From: Streptomyces actinomycinicus
GTDB lineage: Bacteria > Actinomycetota > Actinomycetes > Streptomycetales > Streptomycetaceae
NCBI RefSeq assembly: GCF_016741775.1
Contig: NZ_JAERRK010000007.1
Coordinates: 248,001 to 312,000, forward strand
Reading direction: 5' to 3'
Length of the DNA stretch: 64,000 nucleotides
The position numbers and the translations under genes were made by a program. This document shows positions 24,601 to 32,352 of this stretch, piece by piece; position 1 is the stretch's first letter; every line of letters begins with the position of its first letter. The notes under the pieces were generated by a model that did not search any database, was not told where the DNA came from, and was given only the letters and a program-made list of their open reading frames with translations.

Positions 24601-26440
24601 GGGCTTCGACGCACGGGCGAACAGCGTCTTGTCGGCGACGGTCTACAACAACCCCGCCATGCCCTGGCACGAGGTACTCCCCCAGATCCCGGGCGCGGTG
24701 TTGGAACGGACGCTGCTCACCGTCCTGGAGCACCTCCCGCACAACCTGATCGCGCGGGCCGGCAGGCCCCAGGTCACGGCCGTGCTCCGCCTTCTCACCG
24801 CAGCCCCCTCGGCACTGCGCGCCCGGCTCCTCCAGCCGCCCGAGGACGAGCACGTCGCCCATCTGACGAACCTGCTCGTGGCCCGAGCCGATCTCCCGGA
24901 GGGCTCTGGGCTCGCCCAGGAGATCCTCAGCATCGCCGCCGCCTGGCCGGAGCAGCGCGACATCCTCGTCATCGCCGGGCAGGCTCTCGGCGAGGGCGCC
25001 ACGGCAGCGGTCTCCGAGCTGATCCGGACGGCTCTGTGCCAACGTCCTCTGCCGGAACTCCCGCCGTTGATCCGCTTCGCCGTCTCCCACCGGCTGGCCG
25101 GCGGACGTACGGAGATCGGGAACCTGCTCAAGAAGGTTCATCCTCGCGAGCACGACGCCGTCGAGGCGTGCCTGGCCGAGGCTTTTCGCCCCGAGTTCGA
25201 TCCGGACATCGCCGGCGCCGGGCAAGGTGTGAGCGGCGACTGGGTCGTGGTCGCGCTACCGCCCCTGGGTGAGAGCGTCACCGAAGGCACGGTCACCCGT
25301 TGGCTCAAAGGGGAAGGCGACCACGTCGAGATCGACGACCCCCTCCTCGAAGTCTCCACCGACAAGGTCGACACCGAGATCCCCGCAACCGCCACCGGCA
25401 TCGTCCGCCACATCACCGTGGCCGAGGACGAGACGGCCGAGGTCGGAGCCACCCTCTGTCACATCCAGCCGCTGACCGCCTCCGCCAGGATCCCTGACAC
25501 CGCTCAGAAGGTGGATCCCGACAACTCTCCGCGCTCTGAGAGCCGCGCCGGCGGCGCCGCCGGGCCCTCGGCCTGCGGAGGCGAGCCACCGCGGGACCGA
25601 GCCACGCCGGCCGACGGCCTCGTCGCGGTCACGCTCCCCGCCCTGGGCGAGAGCATCACCGACGGCACGGTCACCCGTTGGCTCAGAGCGGAAGGCGACC
25701 ACGTCGAGATCGACGACCCCCTCCTGGAAGTCTCCACCGACAAGGTCGACACCGAGATCGCCGCAACAGCCACCGGCGTCCTGGAGCAGATCACCGTGGC
25801 GGAGGACGAGATGGCCGAGGTGGGAGCCGTCCTGTGCTACCTCAGGCCACGAGCCGAGCAGGGTGATGGCGATCGCGTTCCCGTCACAGGGCAGGAACCC
25901 GGCCCCACTGCGGTCACCGTCGGCTTCGGCTGGCACCTGAACACCGTCTTCTTCGAGCTGGACGCATGCGCCATCGCAGTCGACGCGCACGACCGCGTCT
26001 ACTCCAGCAGTCACTTCGTCTCCGGCAACCGGCAGACTCCCGACGGCACGATCGTCCACGCCGGCGGCGACCGTTTGCGTCCCCATGCCGCGGACGCCCA
26101 GGCCGTCTACCTCAACCTCGCCGCTCTCCCCCGAGCAGTCGAGAAGATCGTCTTCCCCGTCTACATCTGCGACGGCAAGAATCGCGGCCAGCACTTCGGC
26201 CAGCTCCGCACCGCCTACATCCGTCTCATCGACCCAGCCGACGGTACTGAGATCGTCCGCTACGACCTCCCCGAGCACGTCCCCGCCGACACCGCGCTGA
26301 TCTTCGGCGAGCTGTACCGTAGCGGCGCCCAGTGGAGGTTCCGGCCCGATTTCCAGGGCAACCCCGCCGGTATGGCCGGCATCGCCCAGCACTTCGGCGT
26401 CGACGTCCTGCTGTCAGGCCACTACGTGCACCGCAGCTGA
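21683..26440 (+). CDS. Giant HTH/coiled-coil/helical-repeat protein with two lipoyl domains and a C-terminal TerD domain
   Basis: About 1585 residues. Order: an HTH-like segment (residues 33-95, KSRWELAQLL... LTQRQISLALGAGFSTAAVSR); a long Ala/Glu/Arg coiled coil (about 138-320); roughly 850 residues of alpha-helical repeats (about 340-1180); two near-identical lipoyl domains (about 1186-1262 and 1312-1388), each with the E2-type site EVSTDKVDTEI (lipoylatable Lys1228 and Lys1354); and a TerD domain (about 1411-1575) with FGWHLNTVFFELDACAIAV, TPDGTIVHAGGDRL, KIVFPVYICDGKNRGQHFGQ and LIFGELYRSGAQWRFR. TerD proteins bind calcium and act in tellurite/stress and phage-related systems; lipoyl domains normally belong to 2-oxoacid dehydrogenases, none of which is nearby. 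The role is unknown. ATG 21668 is an alternative start. Confidence 0.85.
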   Translation: MVDVAPEGGQPGEIEVRPVGRPPAELDPKAVPKSRWELAQLLRELVFEPLKKRDLTQRQISLALGAGFSTAAVSRISSAKKLPTFAELNALLNLVEDPDKAGQALEPARRLELQLAHLRAVEAEDSTLFQLFMAESACQAFRAECERRWEAERSLKDELVRTHWLLHCSNQTTAAARARLARLERDRKRDAGRLAQMRRLLVETETELAVHKAALGEQALRLRARAATAEAARKDAEKQAVNAQRKRAEVEQRLLEELANAEALAEELRVVRASRQEALRERDELRQQMESLRSENAVVSAATAAVRRAQSQLAEEELLVGAGKAGPVGAGSFSEQGDGRHQELLEKALLGAETAVADLVADLADADDGEAVTFVLTEAAGRAGEQVAALIQALGDAGYWPQRAELLRHAGQKPPTVVADLLQALERHDAITEMGLLYEAAALADVPSLLNHLLQLDQQVQAVRLLDAAVRRRSLTDVAGLLALLAESGRLQEAESLLRDAVTSRSPRDVLTLLRSFAALPDGARFTSLALDAAAERKPTAVVALCRALLLADDDARAGAMAAELLARAARAPVTSVAETASLLVGDSAAGGSLPYFLSVFFEQRSEHAWQLITHVTVQYPDALGALLSATGTSAPTELLAFLTVRADAWLPGTAEDGEGSAVTPLLASAGRREREDVVALFRELGNMDGDLARELLGHTVRHSTGTATGVVATLLRAGYEQSTLLSYVSTGAPSLAAVVQVATALHERRHQRAASKLLLDAGSRARFGADEMTAVLHQRLPGWAAQCLLAGAGTRSANLTAELAVELHQQGRSPFVQLMLVTVPVEPARVVDLADHLWAGNLRHDAAWLLARLAGTASAGELGSALHLASPEAQDELITQIVQHTSADQYALLVADLCDRGQGHLSLTLVRAAGTDPAGSARACAGALARQGLRHQAAWLLSQAEGDSDTASWPPAEAPQELAQALTYYAAMGFDARANSVLSATVYNNPAMPWHEVLPQIPGAVLERTLLTVLEHLPHNLIARAGRPQVTAVLRLLTAAPSALRARLLQPPEDEHVAHLTNLLVARADLPEGSGLAQEILSIAAAWPEQRDILVIAGQALGEGATAAVSELIRTALCQRPLPELPPLIRFAVSHRLAGGRTEIGNLLKKVHPREHDAVEACLAEAFRPEFDPDIAGAGQGVSGDWVVVALPPLGESVTEGTVTRWLKGEGDHVEIDDPLLEVSTDKVDTEIPATATGIVRHITVAEDETAEVGATLCHIQPLTASARIPDTAQKVDPDNSPRSESRAGGAAGPSACGGEPPRDRATPADGLVAVTLPALGESITDGTVTRWLRAEGDHVEIDDPLLEVSTDKVDTEIAATATGVLEQITVAEDEMAEVGAVLCYLRPRAEQGDGDRVPVTGQEPGPTAVTVGFGWHLNTVFFELDACAIAVDAHDRVYSSSHFVSGNRQTPDGTIVHAGGDRLRPHAADAQAVYLNLAALPRAVEKIVFPVYICDGKNRGQHFGQLRTAYIRLIDPADGTEIVRYDLPEHVPADTALIFGELYRSGAQWRFRPDFQGNPAGMAGIAQHFGVDVLLSGHYVHRS

Positions 26441-26464
26441 GCCGCAGCCGGTGTGCGGGCCGCG

Positions 26465-26470
26465 TACCCT
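26465..26470 (+). promoter_or_regulatory. Candidate -10 box for a leaderless start
   Basis: TACCCT ends 7 bases before the GTG at 26478, and no Shine-Dalgarno is visible between. Confidence 0.35.
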
Positions 26471-26477
26471 CGGCTGT

Positions 26478-26891
26478 GTGCCTCGCCGTTCGAAGAATCC
26501 GCGCCGGCTGGTCGCCGACGGGCGCGTGTACCTGTGGACGATGCGCCACAGCCACCGAAGGGACCACGCCGGCCGTGCCGTGGACTGTCGCCAAGTCCTC
26601 ACGGTGTTCCCGCAGCCGGCCGGCACCGGCGGCCCGCTGCGCATCGTCTTCGCCGACGGCCCCGGCCGGTACGTCCCAGGCGGGGCGCCCTTCGGTTCCG
26701 GGGACGTGGGCTTCACCCGGGGCGCAGACCTGAACCTGCACGAACCGGGCGCCGTCCGGGCGCTGCTCGACGTGGCCGTGGCGCGTGGGTGGCAGCCGGA
26801 GGAGCGGGGAGCCGTGGAGGTCGACGGCTGGTCCCTGCTGGAGGCGGCCGCCGCCGCGCGAGCCGGAGACCCCCACGCCGAGGGCCCTTAG
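26478..26891 (+). CDS. Hypothetical cytosolic protein
   Basis: A 137-residue basic protein without signal or membrane segments. It contains RRLVADGRVYLWTMRHSHRR, then TVFPQPAGTGGPLRIVFADG and a C-terminal RALLDVAVARGWQPEE...VDGWSLLEAAAA. The pattern resembles small uncharacterised streptomycete proteins; I do not recognise a function. It follows the lipoyl-TerD gene by 37 bp on the same strand but seems to have its own promoter. Confidence 0.65.
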   Translation: MPRRSKNPRRLVADGRVYLWTMRHSHRRDHAGRAVDCRQVLTVFPQPAGTGGPLRIVFADGPGRYVPGGAPFGSGDVGFTRGADLNLHEPGAVRALLDVAVARGWQPEERGAVEVDGWSLLEAAAAARAGDPHAEGP

Positions 26892-27050
26892 GGAGGGATC
26901 AACCCTCTTCGCCCTGAAGGAAGTCTTCTGAGTGAGCAGGGAGTTGACCGGAGGATCACAGTACTTCGGTGCCAGGAGCTGTGACTTGGGAGTGTCGGAG
27001 TGCGCGGAGCAGTCATCTGGGGCCACGTCCGGTCGTCGGGCACCGCCCGC

Positions 27051-27056
27051 TAGCAT
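27051..27056 (+). promoter_or_regulatory. Candidate -10 box for a leaderless start
   Basis: TAGCAT ends 8 bases before the ATG at 27065, a spacing that would start transcription at or next to the ATG. Confidence 0.35.
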
Positions 27057-27064
27057 CTGGTCGT

Positions 27065-27907
27065 ATGAGGACGCGGGGGCGGCGGCTGGGTGCGGTGGCG
27101 GTGGTGGCGGTACTGGCGGCGGTCTGCGCCTCCGGCACGGAGCGCCTGGATGTCATTCGCACGGCCTCGGACCTCGGCCCCCTCCCGGCCGACCGCTACG
27201 ACTACACGCCGCAGGACTACCAGCGTTCGCAGCGGGCGACCGCGCTCCTGGTCCGTCAGTGCATGGCGGAGCGCGGCCACCCGAACTTCCCGCTCGATCC
27301 CCGCTACCCGAGCGACCCCGTCGTCGCCACCGCGGTCAGCACCGACTACGGCGTCCTGGATCTTGCCGCCGCCCGTCGCTGGGGCTACGGCTGGGACCCG
27401 GCGAAGTCCCCCGACCTGCGGCCGAAGGGCCGTCGCATGACCTACGCCGAGTATGCGGACCTGCCCGCCTGCAACGCCGCGGCGAGTCGGCGGCTGATGC
27501 GCGGCATCGACGCGAAGCGGGACTGGCTCTACGCGAGCACCCGGAGTGTCGAGGTCGACAAGGCGGTCAGGCGCGACCCTCGCATGCGAGCGGCCTGGGA
27601 CGTGTGGTCCCGCTGTGTGGCCGAACAGGGATTCACCCGCTATCCCGACCCCGTCGCGGCGTACGGGGACGATGCCTGGCAGCGGGGCGGTGACGGCAAC
27701 ACCCGGCATACGCGGAGGGAGCGTGCCACCGCCGTCGCGGACGTCATGTGCAAGCGCCGCCACCGTACGGCCGAGCTCTGGCACGCTGTGCGGGCGCGGA
27801 AGCAGGCCGTGGACATCGCGCAGCACCGCGACCGCTACGCCGCCGGGCTGCGGTCGCTGCGGACGCACCGGACCAACATCGCCGAGGTGCTGCGGAAGCT
27901 CGGCTAG
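27065..27907 (+). CDS. Secreted or membrane-tethered hypothetical protein
   Basis: A 280-residue protein with an N-terminal signal-type segment (MRTRGRRLGAVAVVAVLAAV, then CASG; a poor lipobox). The mature part is basic and helical, with MAERGHPNFPLDPRYPSD, WDVWSRCVAEQGFTRYPDP and MCKRRHRTAELWHAVRARKQ; the paired cysteines in the CMAERG/RCVAEQG-type segments resemble the extracellular proteins of streptomycetes annotated as hypothetical. The stop codon (27905-27907) lies inside the end of a 90-bp inverted-repeat element, so the original C-terminus may have been longer. Confidence 0.7.
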   Translation: MRTRGRRLGAVAVVAVLAAVCASGTERLDVIRTASDLGPLPADRYDYTPQDYQRSQRATALLVRQCMAERGHPNFPLDPRYPSDPVVATAVSTDYGVLDLAAARRWGYGWDPAKSPDLRPKGRRMTYAEYADLPACNAAASRRLMRGIDAKRDWLYASTRSVEVDKAVRRDPRMRAAWDVWSRCVAEQGFTRYPDPVAAYGDDAWQRGGDGNTRHTRRERATAVADVMCKRRHRTAELWHAVRARKQAVDIAQHRDRYAAGLRSLRTHRTNIAEVLRKLG

Positions 27908-27993
27908 GGCCTCTCTTTCGGATCTTGCCGGGGTCGCGTCGGCCGGAAGGCATCGTCGCCCGGAGCCGGCCTGATCCGAAAGAAAGGCCCTAG
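27904..27993. mobile_element. 90-bp MITE-like element with 21-bp terminal inverted repeats
   Basis: The left end CTAGGGCCTCTCTTTCGG and onward (27904-27924) pairs with the right end 27973-27993, 20 of 21 positions matching, around a 48-base core. Both ends finish in CTAG, a target often used by IS5-group elements. It has no coding capacity, so it is either a non-autonomous transposon relic or a large bidirectional hairpin terminator between two convergent genes. The left end supplies the stop codon of the upstream gene. Confidence 0.55.
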
Positions 27994-28076
27994 CGTTCGA
28001 GGACCGGGACCGTGTGCCTGCGCGGCGTGACGGGCGGGGCTGTGCTCGGGATCTGAGGGAGTCTCGGTGCTGGGCC

Positions 28077-29489
28077 TCAGCCGGCGAGGTGCACGCCGAA
28101 CAGCGGGGAGCCTGAGGTGGAGACACCGGTGCCGGAGGCGCTGATACCGGGCGTACCGGTGGGGCCGGGATCGTTGTTGCCACGGAAGTAGACGGCCGCC
28201 CCGTCGCCCGCGTTCTCGTCGGGAACGCCGACGAGAAGGTCCCACTGCGTGTCGTTGTGGGTGTCGGCCAGGTGGAGAGAGCTGCCGAAGTGGTCGCCGG
28301 TCTCGTCGTTGCCCGGAACGTCGGGGGTGCTCTGGGCGAAGAACCGGGCGTACGTGGTGTTGTCGGCCCCGATGGCGTCGAAGCCCTTCTCGCCGCCGTG
28401 GACGAGGGTGACCGCGCCGGTGCCCGTGGCGCTGCCCAGGCTCTCGCCGGGGGCGCCGATGGCGAGGAGGTGGGAGCCGTACCCGCGGGACGCCGCAATC
28501 TCCAGGGAGGCGCCGAAGCGGTCGCCGGGCTCACTGGCGCCCGGAATGTTGGGGGAATCCTGCGTGACGGTGTACGAGACGGTCGCGGACGGCCCCTTCG
28601 CGTCGCTGTTGAAGACGCGGACGGCGCCGCCGCCCTCGTTCGGGGCGCCGAGCGCGATGTCCTCGTAGGCGTTGTTGTCGAAGTCACCGATCGCGACGGA
28701 GGTGCTGGTGGGCAGCTTGACGGTGCCGGCGGGGCTCAGGCCGGTGGCGGAGCCGAGCGCGTAGTAGGTGCTGGGGCCGGTGACGACGATGTCGGCGATC
28801 AGGTCCCCGCCGCCGAAGTTGCCCGAGGCGATGTCCGTCGGGGCGCCCGTGACCGAGGCCGGGGGTACGAAGCGGTAGCCGCCGCCGTTGCCGCCGGCCT
28901 TGGTGAAACCGCCGCGGTAGACGTCGATCGTCGGATTGTCGGAGCCGATGGCCAGATCCGGCTTCTGGTCGCTGTCGACCAGCGCGGCGAGGACCCGGCC
29001 GAACTTGTCGTGGGAGGCCGGCGCCGGGTCGGTGACCGTCACTCCGCTGGTCAGGCCCGCTTCGGAGCCCCACAGGATGGCGACCGTGCCGCCGTCGGTG
29101 TCGGTTCCGACGTCCTCGCCGGGGGCGCCGACGGCGAGGTCGGCGTAGCCGTCGCCGTTGAAGTCCTGCGCCACGACGGCGTCGCCGAAGCGGTCCCCGC
29201 TCTCGGCTCCACCCGGTATGCCGGGGCTGTCCTGACTGATGAAGGTACGCCGGGTGTTGCTGGGATCGGTGGTTCCGCCCCACAGGATGACGACCTGGCC
29301 GGCGGCGGACTTGCCGGCCACGTACGCGCCGGGGGCGGAGACCGCGATGTCGCGGTAGCCGTCGCCGTTGAAGTCGCCGGGCACGTTGGAGCCGGCGGCG
29401 GTGGCTGGGCCTGCCGTGGCGGTGAGCAGCCCGCCCGTCAGGGCCGCGACGGCGGCGATGGCCAGGGTGGTGCGGAGGTGCTGGGACAC
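28077..29489 (-). CDS. Secreted FG-GAP/integrin-type beta-propeller protein
   Basis: A 470-residue exported protein. A signal peptide (about residues 1-32, LRTTLAIAAVAALTGGLLTA ending in ATA) is followed by FG-GAP repeats with the calcium-binding pattern DxNxDGxxD, for example GDFNGDGYRDIAV, QDFNGDGYADLAV and GDFDNNAYEDIAL, interspersed with GDRFG blocks. The repeats fold as a beta-propeller as in integrin alpha chains; bacterial examples act in adhesion or as carriers of enzymes. GTG 29489 is chosen for its AGGAAG site; an ATG eight codons upstream lacks one. Confidence 0.88.
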   Translation of the reverse strand: MSQHLRTTLAIAAVAALTGGLLTATAGPATAAGSNVPGDFNGDGYRDIAVSAPGAYVAGKSAAGQVVILWGGTTDPSNTRRTFISQDSPGIPGGAESGDRFGDAVVAQDFNGDGYADLAVGAPGEDVGTDTDGGTVAILWGSEAGLTSGVTVTDPAPASHDKFGRVLAALVDSDQKPDLAIGSDNPTIDVYRGGFTKAGGNGGGYRFVPPASVTGAPTDIASGNFGGGDLIADIVVTGPSTYYALGSATGLSPAGTVKLPTSTSVAIGDFDNNAYEDIALGAPNEGGGAVRVFNSDAKGPSATVSYTVTQDSPNIPGASEPGDRFGASLEIAASRGYGSHLLAIGAPGESLGSATGTGAVTLVHGGEKGFDAIGADNTTYARFFAQSTPDVPGNDETGDHFGSSLHLADTHNDTQWDLLVGVPDENAGDGAAVYFRGNNDPGPTGTPGISASGTGVSTSGSPLFGVHLAG

Positions 29490-29695
29490 GCTGAGTCTTC
29501 CTGCTTGGTGCATACATCGAGGGTGCGGTGCCGCCCGTGCCGGCCGGAGCCGACCGCGTTCCGTCGGCACGCGGCGGTTGAGCGGTCAAGGAGACTCGTG
29601 ACCGTGAGCAAAGGTTGTACGAGGATCGCGAGCGCCGCGTGACGGGACCCGTGGGACCGAGCTGAGCGCGTCCGCCCCAGCCCGGCTCGGAGACA

Positions 29696-29730
29696 GGTCA
29701 CGTCACGTCACGTCAGGTCAGGTCAGGTCT
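29696..29730. repeat. Pentanucleotide run (GGTCA/CGTCA)
   Basis: Seven 5-base units at the 3' end of the small acidic gene; the gene's stop codon is inside it. Confidence 0.7.
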
Positions 29731-29996
29731 TCGTCGAGCCCGAAGCCCTCCGGGAAGCCCTCCAGAAACTCCCGCCGGGCCGGATTCGTCTCCTCGGCGG
29801 CCATCGTTGCGAGCAGATCAAGCAGCTCATGCCGTTGGCCACCCGACAGCTGCGTCACCCAGTGGGCCACGTTCTCCAGGACCTTGACGGCGTCGTCCGG
29901 GTCCATCTGCTCGTCCTCACAGCCGTCGACGAACCACAGGACGTCGACCAGTGCCTCGGCCAGGGCGCGGGTGAGCGATGCGTACGTCGGCGTCAA
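29718..29996 (-). CDS. Small acidic hypothetical protein
   Basis: A 92-residue acidic, helical protein (SLTRALAEALVDVLWFVDGC, then DAVKVLENVAHWVTQLSGGQ, ending in EGFGLDEDLT). I know of similar uncharacterised streptomycete proteins but no function. It starts at TTG after GGGAG. Its stop falls within a run of GTCAC/GTCAG pentanucleotides, so the last codons are part of that repeat. Confidence 0.65.
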   Translation of the reverse strand: MTPTYASLTRALAEALVDVLWFVDGCEDEQMDPDDAVKVLENVAHWVTQLSGGQRHELLDLLATMAAEETNPARREFLEGFPEGFGLDEDLT

Positions 29997-30296
29997 GACG
30001 GTCTCCCGGTGCTGGGCGGAGCTGGCTCGGCCATCCCATCACGAGCCTCTGACAGCGACCTCGCTGTGATCCCGCGGGAAAGGTCGAGAAAGGTTGTGCC
30101 GCGATGCAACCTGCCTGCGAGGCCGTACGTATACGAGGCGATGCTGCATCTCAATCGGGGGATCACAGGTACGTGCACCGTTCGGCCGGTCGGAACGCCG
30201 GCCGCTTCGGAGGTGTCGTCGCGGCCTGCGCGGCCTCGTTCTCGGCCTTCTGACTCCCCGTCATCCACGTCCCCACGACCGAAAGCTTCGACACCG

Positions 30297-31664
30297 ATGA
30301 CCGACAAAGCTGCCGACGCACCCGAGGACACCTTCCTCCCGGGTGGCCGGGTGCGGCACCGCAAGCCCCGACGGAACGGCACCGGAACCGGTCTGCGCCG
30401 GGCCCTCGTCCTCGCCGTGGCCGTGCCAGTGGCGTCCGCCGCCCTGGCGGGTCCGTCCGCGTTCGCCGCCCAGAAGGGCGCCGGTACGACGGCCAAGGCC
30501 CCCGACCCGGGCACCGGCGACCAGCAGATGGCCAAGAACCTGGAGACCCGGGTACTCGATCCACGGCTGGGCTCGAACGTGAGCGGTGTGGTCCTCAACG
30601 CGGACACGAACACCGCCGTCTGGAGCCACAACGCCTCCACCGCACTGATGCCGGCCTCCAACGCCAAGCTCGCCACGGCGACCACCGCGCTGACCGTGCT
30701 CGGCCCGCAGCACCGGTTCACCACGAAGGTCGTCTACGGCCACGGCACCCTGACCCTCGTCGGGGGCGGCGACCGGACCCTGAGCACCGCCGACCTAGCG
30801 GAGTTGGCGAAGACTGCGATCGCCGGGCTCGAGGCAGCGGGCCGGACCACTGTGAGGGTCGCCGTCGACGACAGTCTGTTCCCGGCACCGACCCTGGCCA
30901 CGGGCTGGAACGACGGCTACTACCCCGACACCGTCGCCCCGGTCCGCGCGCTGGTCGTAGACGGGCACGGCGTCCAGGACACCTCGATCGACGCCGGCCA
31001 GGTCTTCGCGAAGCACCTCACCGAGGGGGGCGTCGAGGTCACCGGTGAGGTCACCCGCGGCACCGCCCGTTCGACGGACGTTCCGGTGGCCCGGCACAGG
31101 TCGGCGCCGCTGTCGGGCATCGTCCGCACGATGCTCAAGCGCAGCGACAACGACATCGCCGAGACCCTGCTGAGGATGACCGCCCTCGGGTCCGGCCGCC
31201 CGGCCACCTTCGAGGGCGGCACCGAGACCGTGCGCCGCGTGCTGAGCCGGGTGTACGGCGTTTCGCTCGGCAACTTCGAGCTGTACGACGGCAGCGGCCT
31301 GTCCCGGTCCGACCGCATCCCGGCGACCACCCTCGCGCAGATCCTCGAACTGCTGACGCGGCCCCGCTACGCGCAGACCCTCGGTTCCGTCCGCGACGGC
31401 CTGCCCGTCTCCGGCGAGGCCGGCAGCACGCTCGGCCCGGAGTACGGCCGCTTCGACGACGTCTACTCCACGTGCGCGGTGGGCAAGGTGCACGCGAAGA
31501 CCGGCACCCTCACCGGCGCCATCGCCCTGAGCGGTCTGACCCAGGGCAAGGACGGCAAGTGGAAGGTGTTCTCCTTCGTCGAGAACGGTGCCACGGCCGC
31601 TCCGGACTCCATCAAGGACGCCATGGACGGGCTCGCGGCGACCGTCAACGGCTGCTACGCGTGA
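30297..31664 (+). CDS. dacB: D-alanyl-D-alanine carboxypeptidase/endopeptidase (PBP4, family S13)
   Basis: A 455-residue exported penicillin-binding protein that trims or cleaves peptidoglycan stem peptides. After a basic cytosolic stretch, a signal/anchor covers about residues 35-58. The active site is complete: SxxK as S121-N-A-K124, SDN at 283-285 (KRSDNDIAETLL) and KTG at 401-403 (HAKTGTLTGA). Length and motif spacing fit DacB. ATG 30297 is the first start after a non-coding-looking upstream region. A cold-shock gene follows. Confidence 0.92.
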   Translation: MTDKAADAPEDTFLPGGRVRHRKPRRNGTGTGLRRALVLAVAVPVASAALAGPSAFAAQKGAGTTAKAPDPGTGDQQMAKNLETRVLDPRLGSNVSGVVLNADTNTAVWSHNASTALMPASNAKLATATTALTVLGPQHRFTTKVVYGHGTLTLVGGGDRTLSTADLAELAKTAIAGLEAAGRTTVRVAVDDSLFPAPTLATGWNDGYYPDTVAPVRALVVDGHGVQDTSIDAGQVFAKHLTEGGVEVTGEVTRGTARSTDVPVARHRSAPLSGIVRTMLKRSDNDIAETLLRMTALGSGRPATFEGGTETVRRVLSRVYGVSLGNFELYDGSGLSRSDRIPATTLAQILELLTRPRYAQTLGSVRDGLPVSGEAGSTLGPEYGRFDDVYSTCAVGKVHAKTGTLTGAIALSGLTQGKDGKWKVFSFVENGATAAPDSIKDAMDGLAATVNGCYA

Positions 31665-31807
31665 GCGTGTCGTCGGGGCGCGACCGGCGTAAATGCCGGG
31701 CGGCCGCGGCGCCGACGAGGTAGAACGTATGCCGGGTGCCTTCCGGTCACGGTCGGCACCACCCACAAACCAGCCGGGGCGTCCCGGCGATATCGAAGGA
31801 CAGCAGC

Positions 31808-32011
31808 ATGGCCAGCGGCACCGTGAAGTGGTTCAACGCCGAGAAGGGCTTCGGATTCATCGCCCAGGACGGCGGCGGACCGGACGTCTTCGCCCACTAC
31901 TCCAACATCACCGGCAACGGCTACCGGGAGCTGGTCGAGGGGGAAGCGGTCACCTTCGACGTGACCCAGGGCCAGAAGGGCCCCCAGGCCGAGAACATCG
32001 TCCGGGGCTGA
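31808..32011 (+). CDS. Cold-shock protein (CspA family)
   Basis: A 67-residue OB-fold RNA-binding protein. RNP1 is KGFGFIAQDG (residues 14-23) and RNP2 is VFAHYSNI (27-34). Such proteins act as RNA chaperones or antiterminators. AAGGA lies 8 bases upstream of the ATG. It is highly similar to the second cold-shock gene at 53312-53518, and both share the GGPDVFAHYSNI and VTQGQKGPQAENI blocks. Confidence 0.95.
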   Translation: MASGTVKWFNAEKGFGFIAQDGGGPDVFAHYSNITGNGYRELVEGEAVTFDVTQGQKGPQAENIVRG

Positions 32012-32070
32012 CAGCCGTGAAGCGCTCCGCCCCGGCCCACGCCGGCCACCGTGTAGAGTGGGATCACCGA

Positions 32071-32147
32071 CGCGGGGTGGAGCAGCTCGGTAGCTCGCTG
32101 GGCTCATAACCCAGAGGTCGCAGGTTCAAATCCTGTCCCCGCTACCA
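32071..32147 (+). tRNA. Initiator tRNA-fMet (anticodon CAT)
   Basis: A 77-base tRNA with encoded CCA. The anticodon loop is CTCATAA, and the anticodon stem has the GGG:CCC pairs (GCTGGG/CCCAG) diagnostic of initiators. The first acceptor position is unpaired (C1 against T72), another initiator hallmark. The T-arm is GGTTCAAATCC. A strong terminator hairpin follows within 5 bases. Confidence 0.97.
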
Positions 32148-32151
32148 AACG

Positions 32152-32180
32152 AAGGGGGCCCGGTACAGCCGGGCCCCCTT
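32152..32180 (+). terminator. Terminator hairpin after tRNA-fMet
   Basis: Perfect 12-bp arms AAGGGGGCCCGG and CCGGGCCCCCTT with a TACAG loop, immediately downstream of the tRNA. Confidence 0.85.
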
Positions 32181-32352
32181 CGCGTTTCGCCGGGCCCCGG
32201 TGCTTCGTGACGCCTGCCGGACATGGCGTGACACGTTCCGGCATGACCGGACGGGACGCCGCCGCGCACCTCGGATCCCATGTGCCCCGGCTTCACCTCG
32301 CGGCAGGCCGGGCACCGGGTTCGTACACCCCGCCGATACCTTCCGGCCGGCC

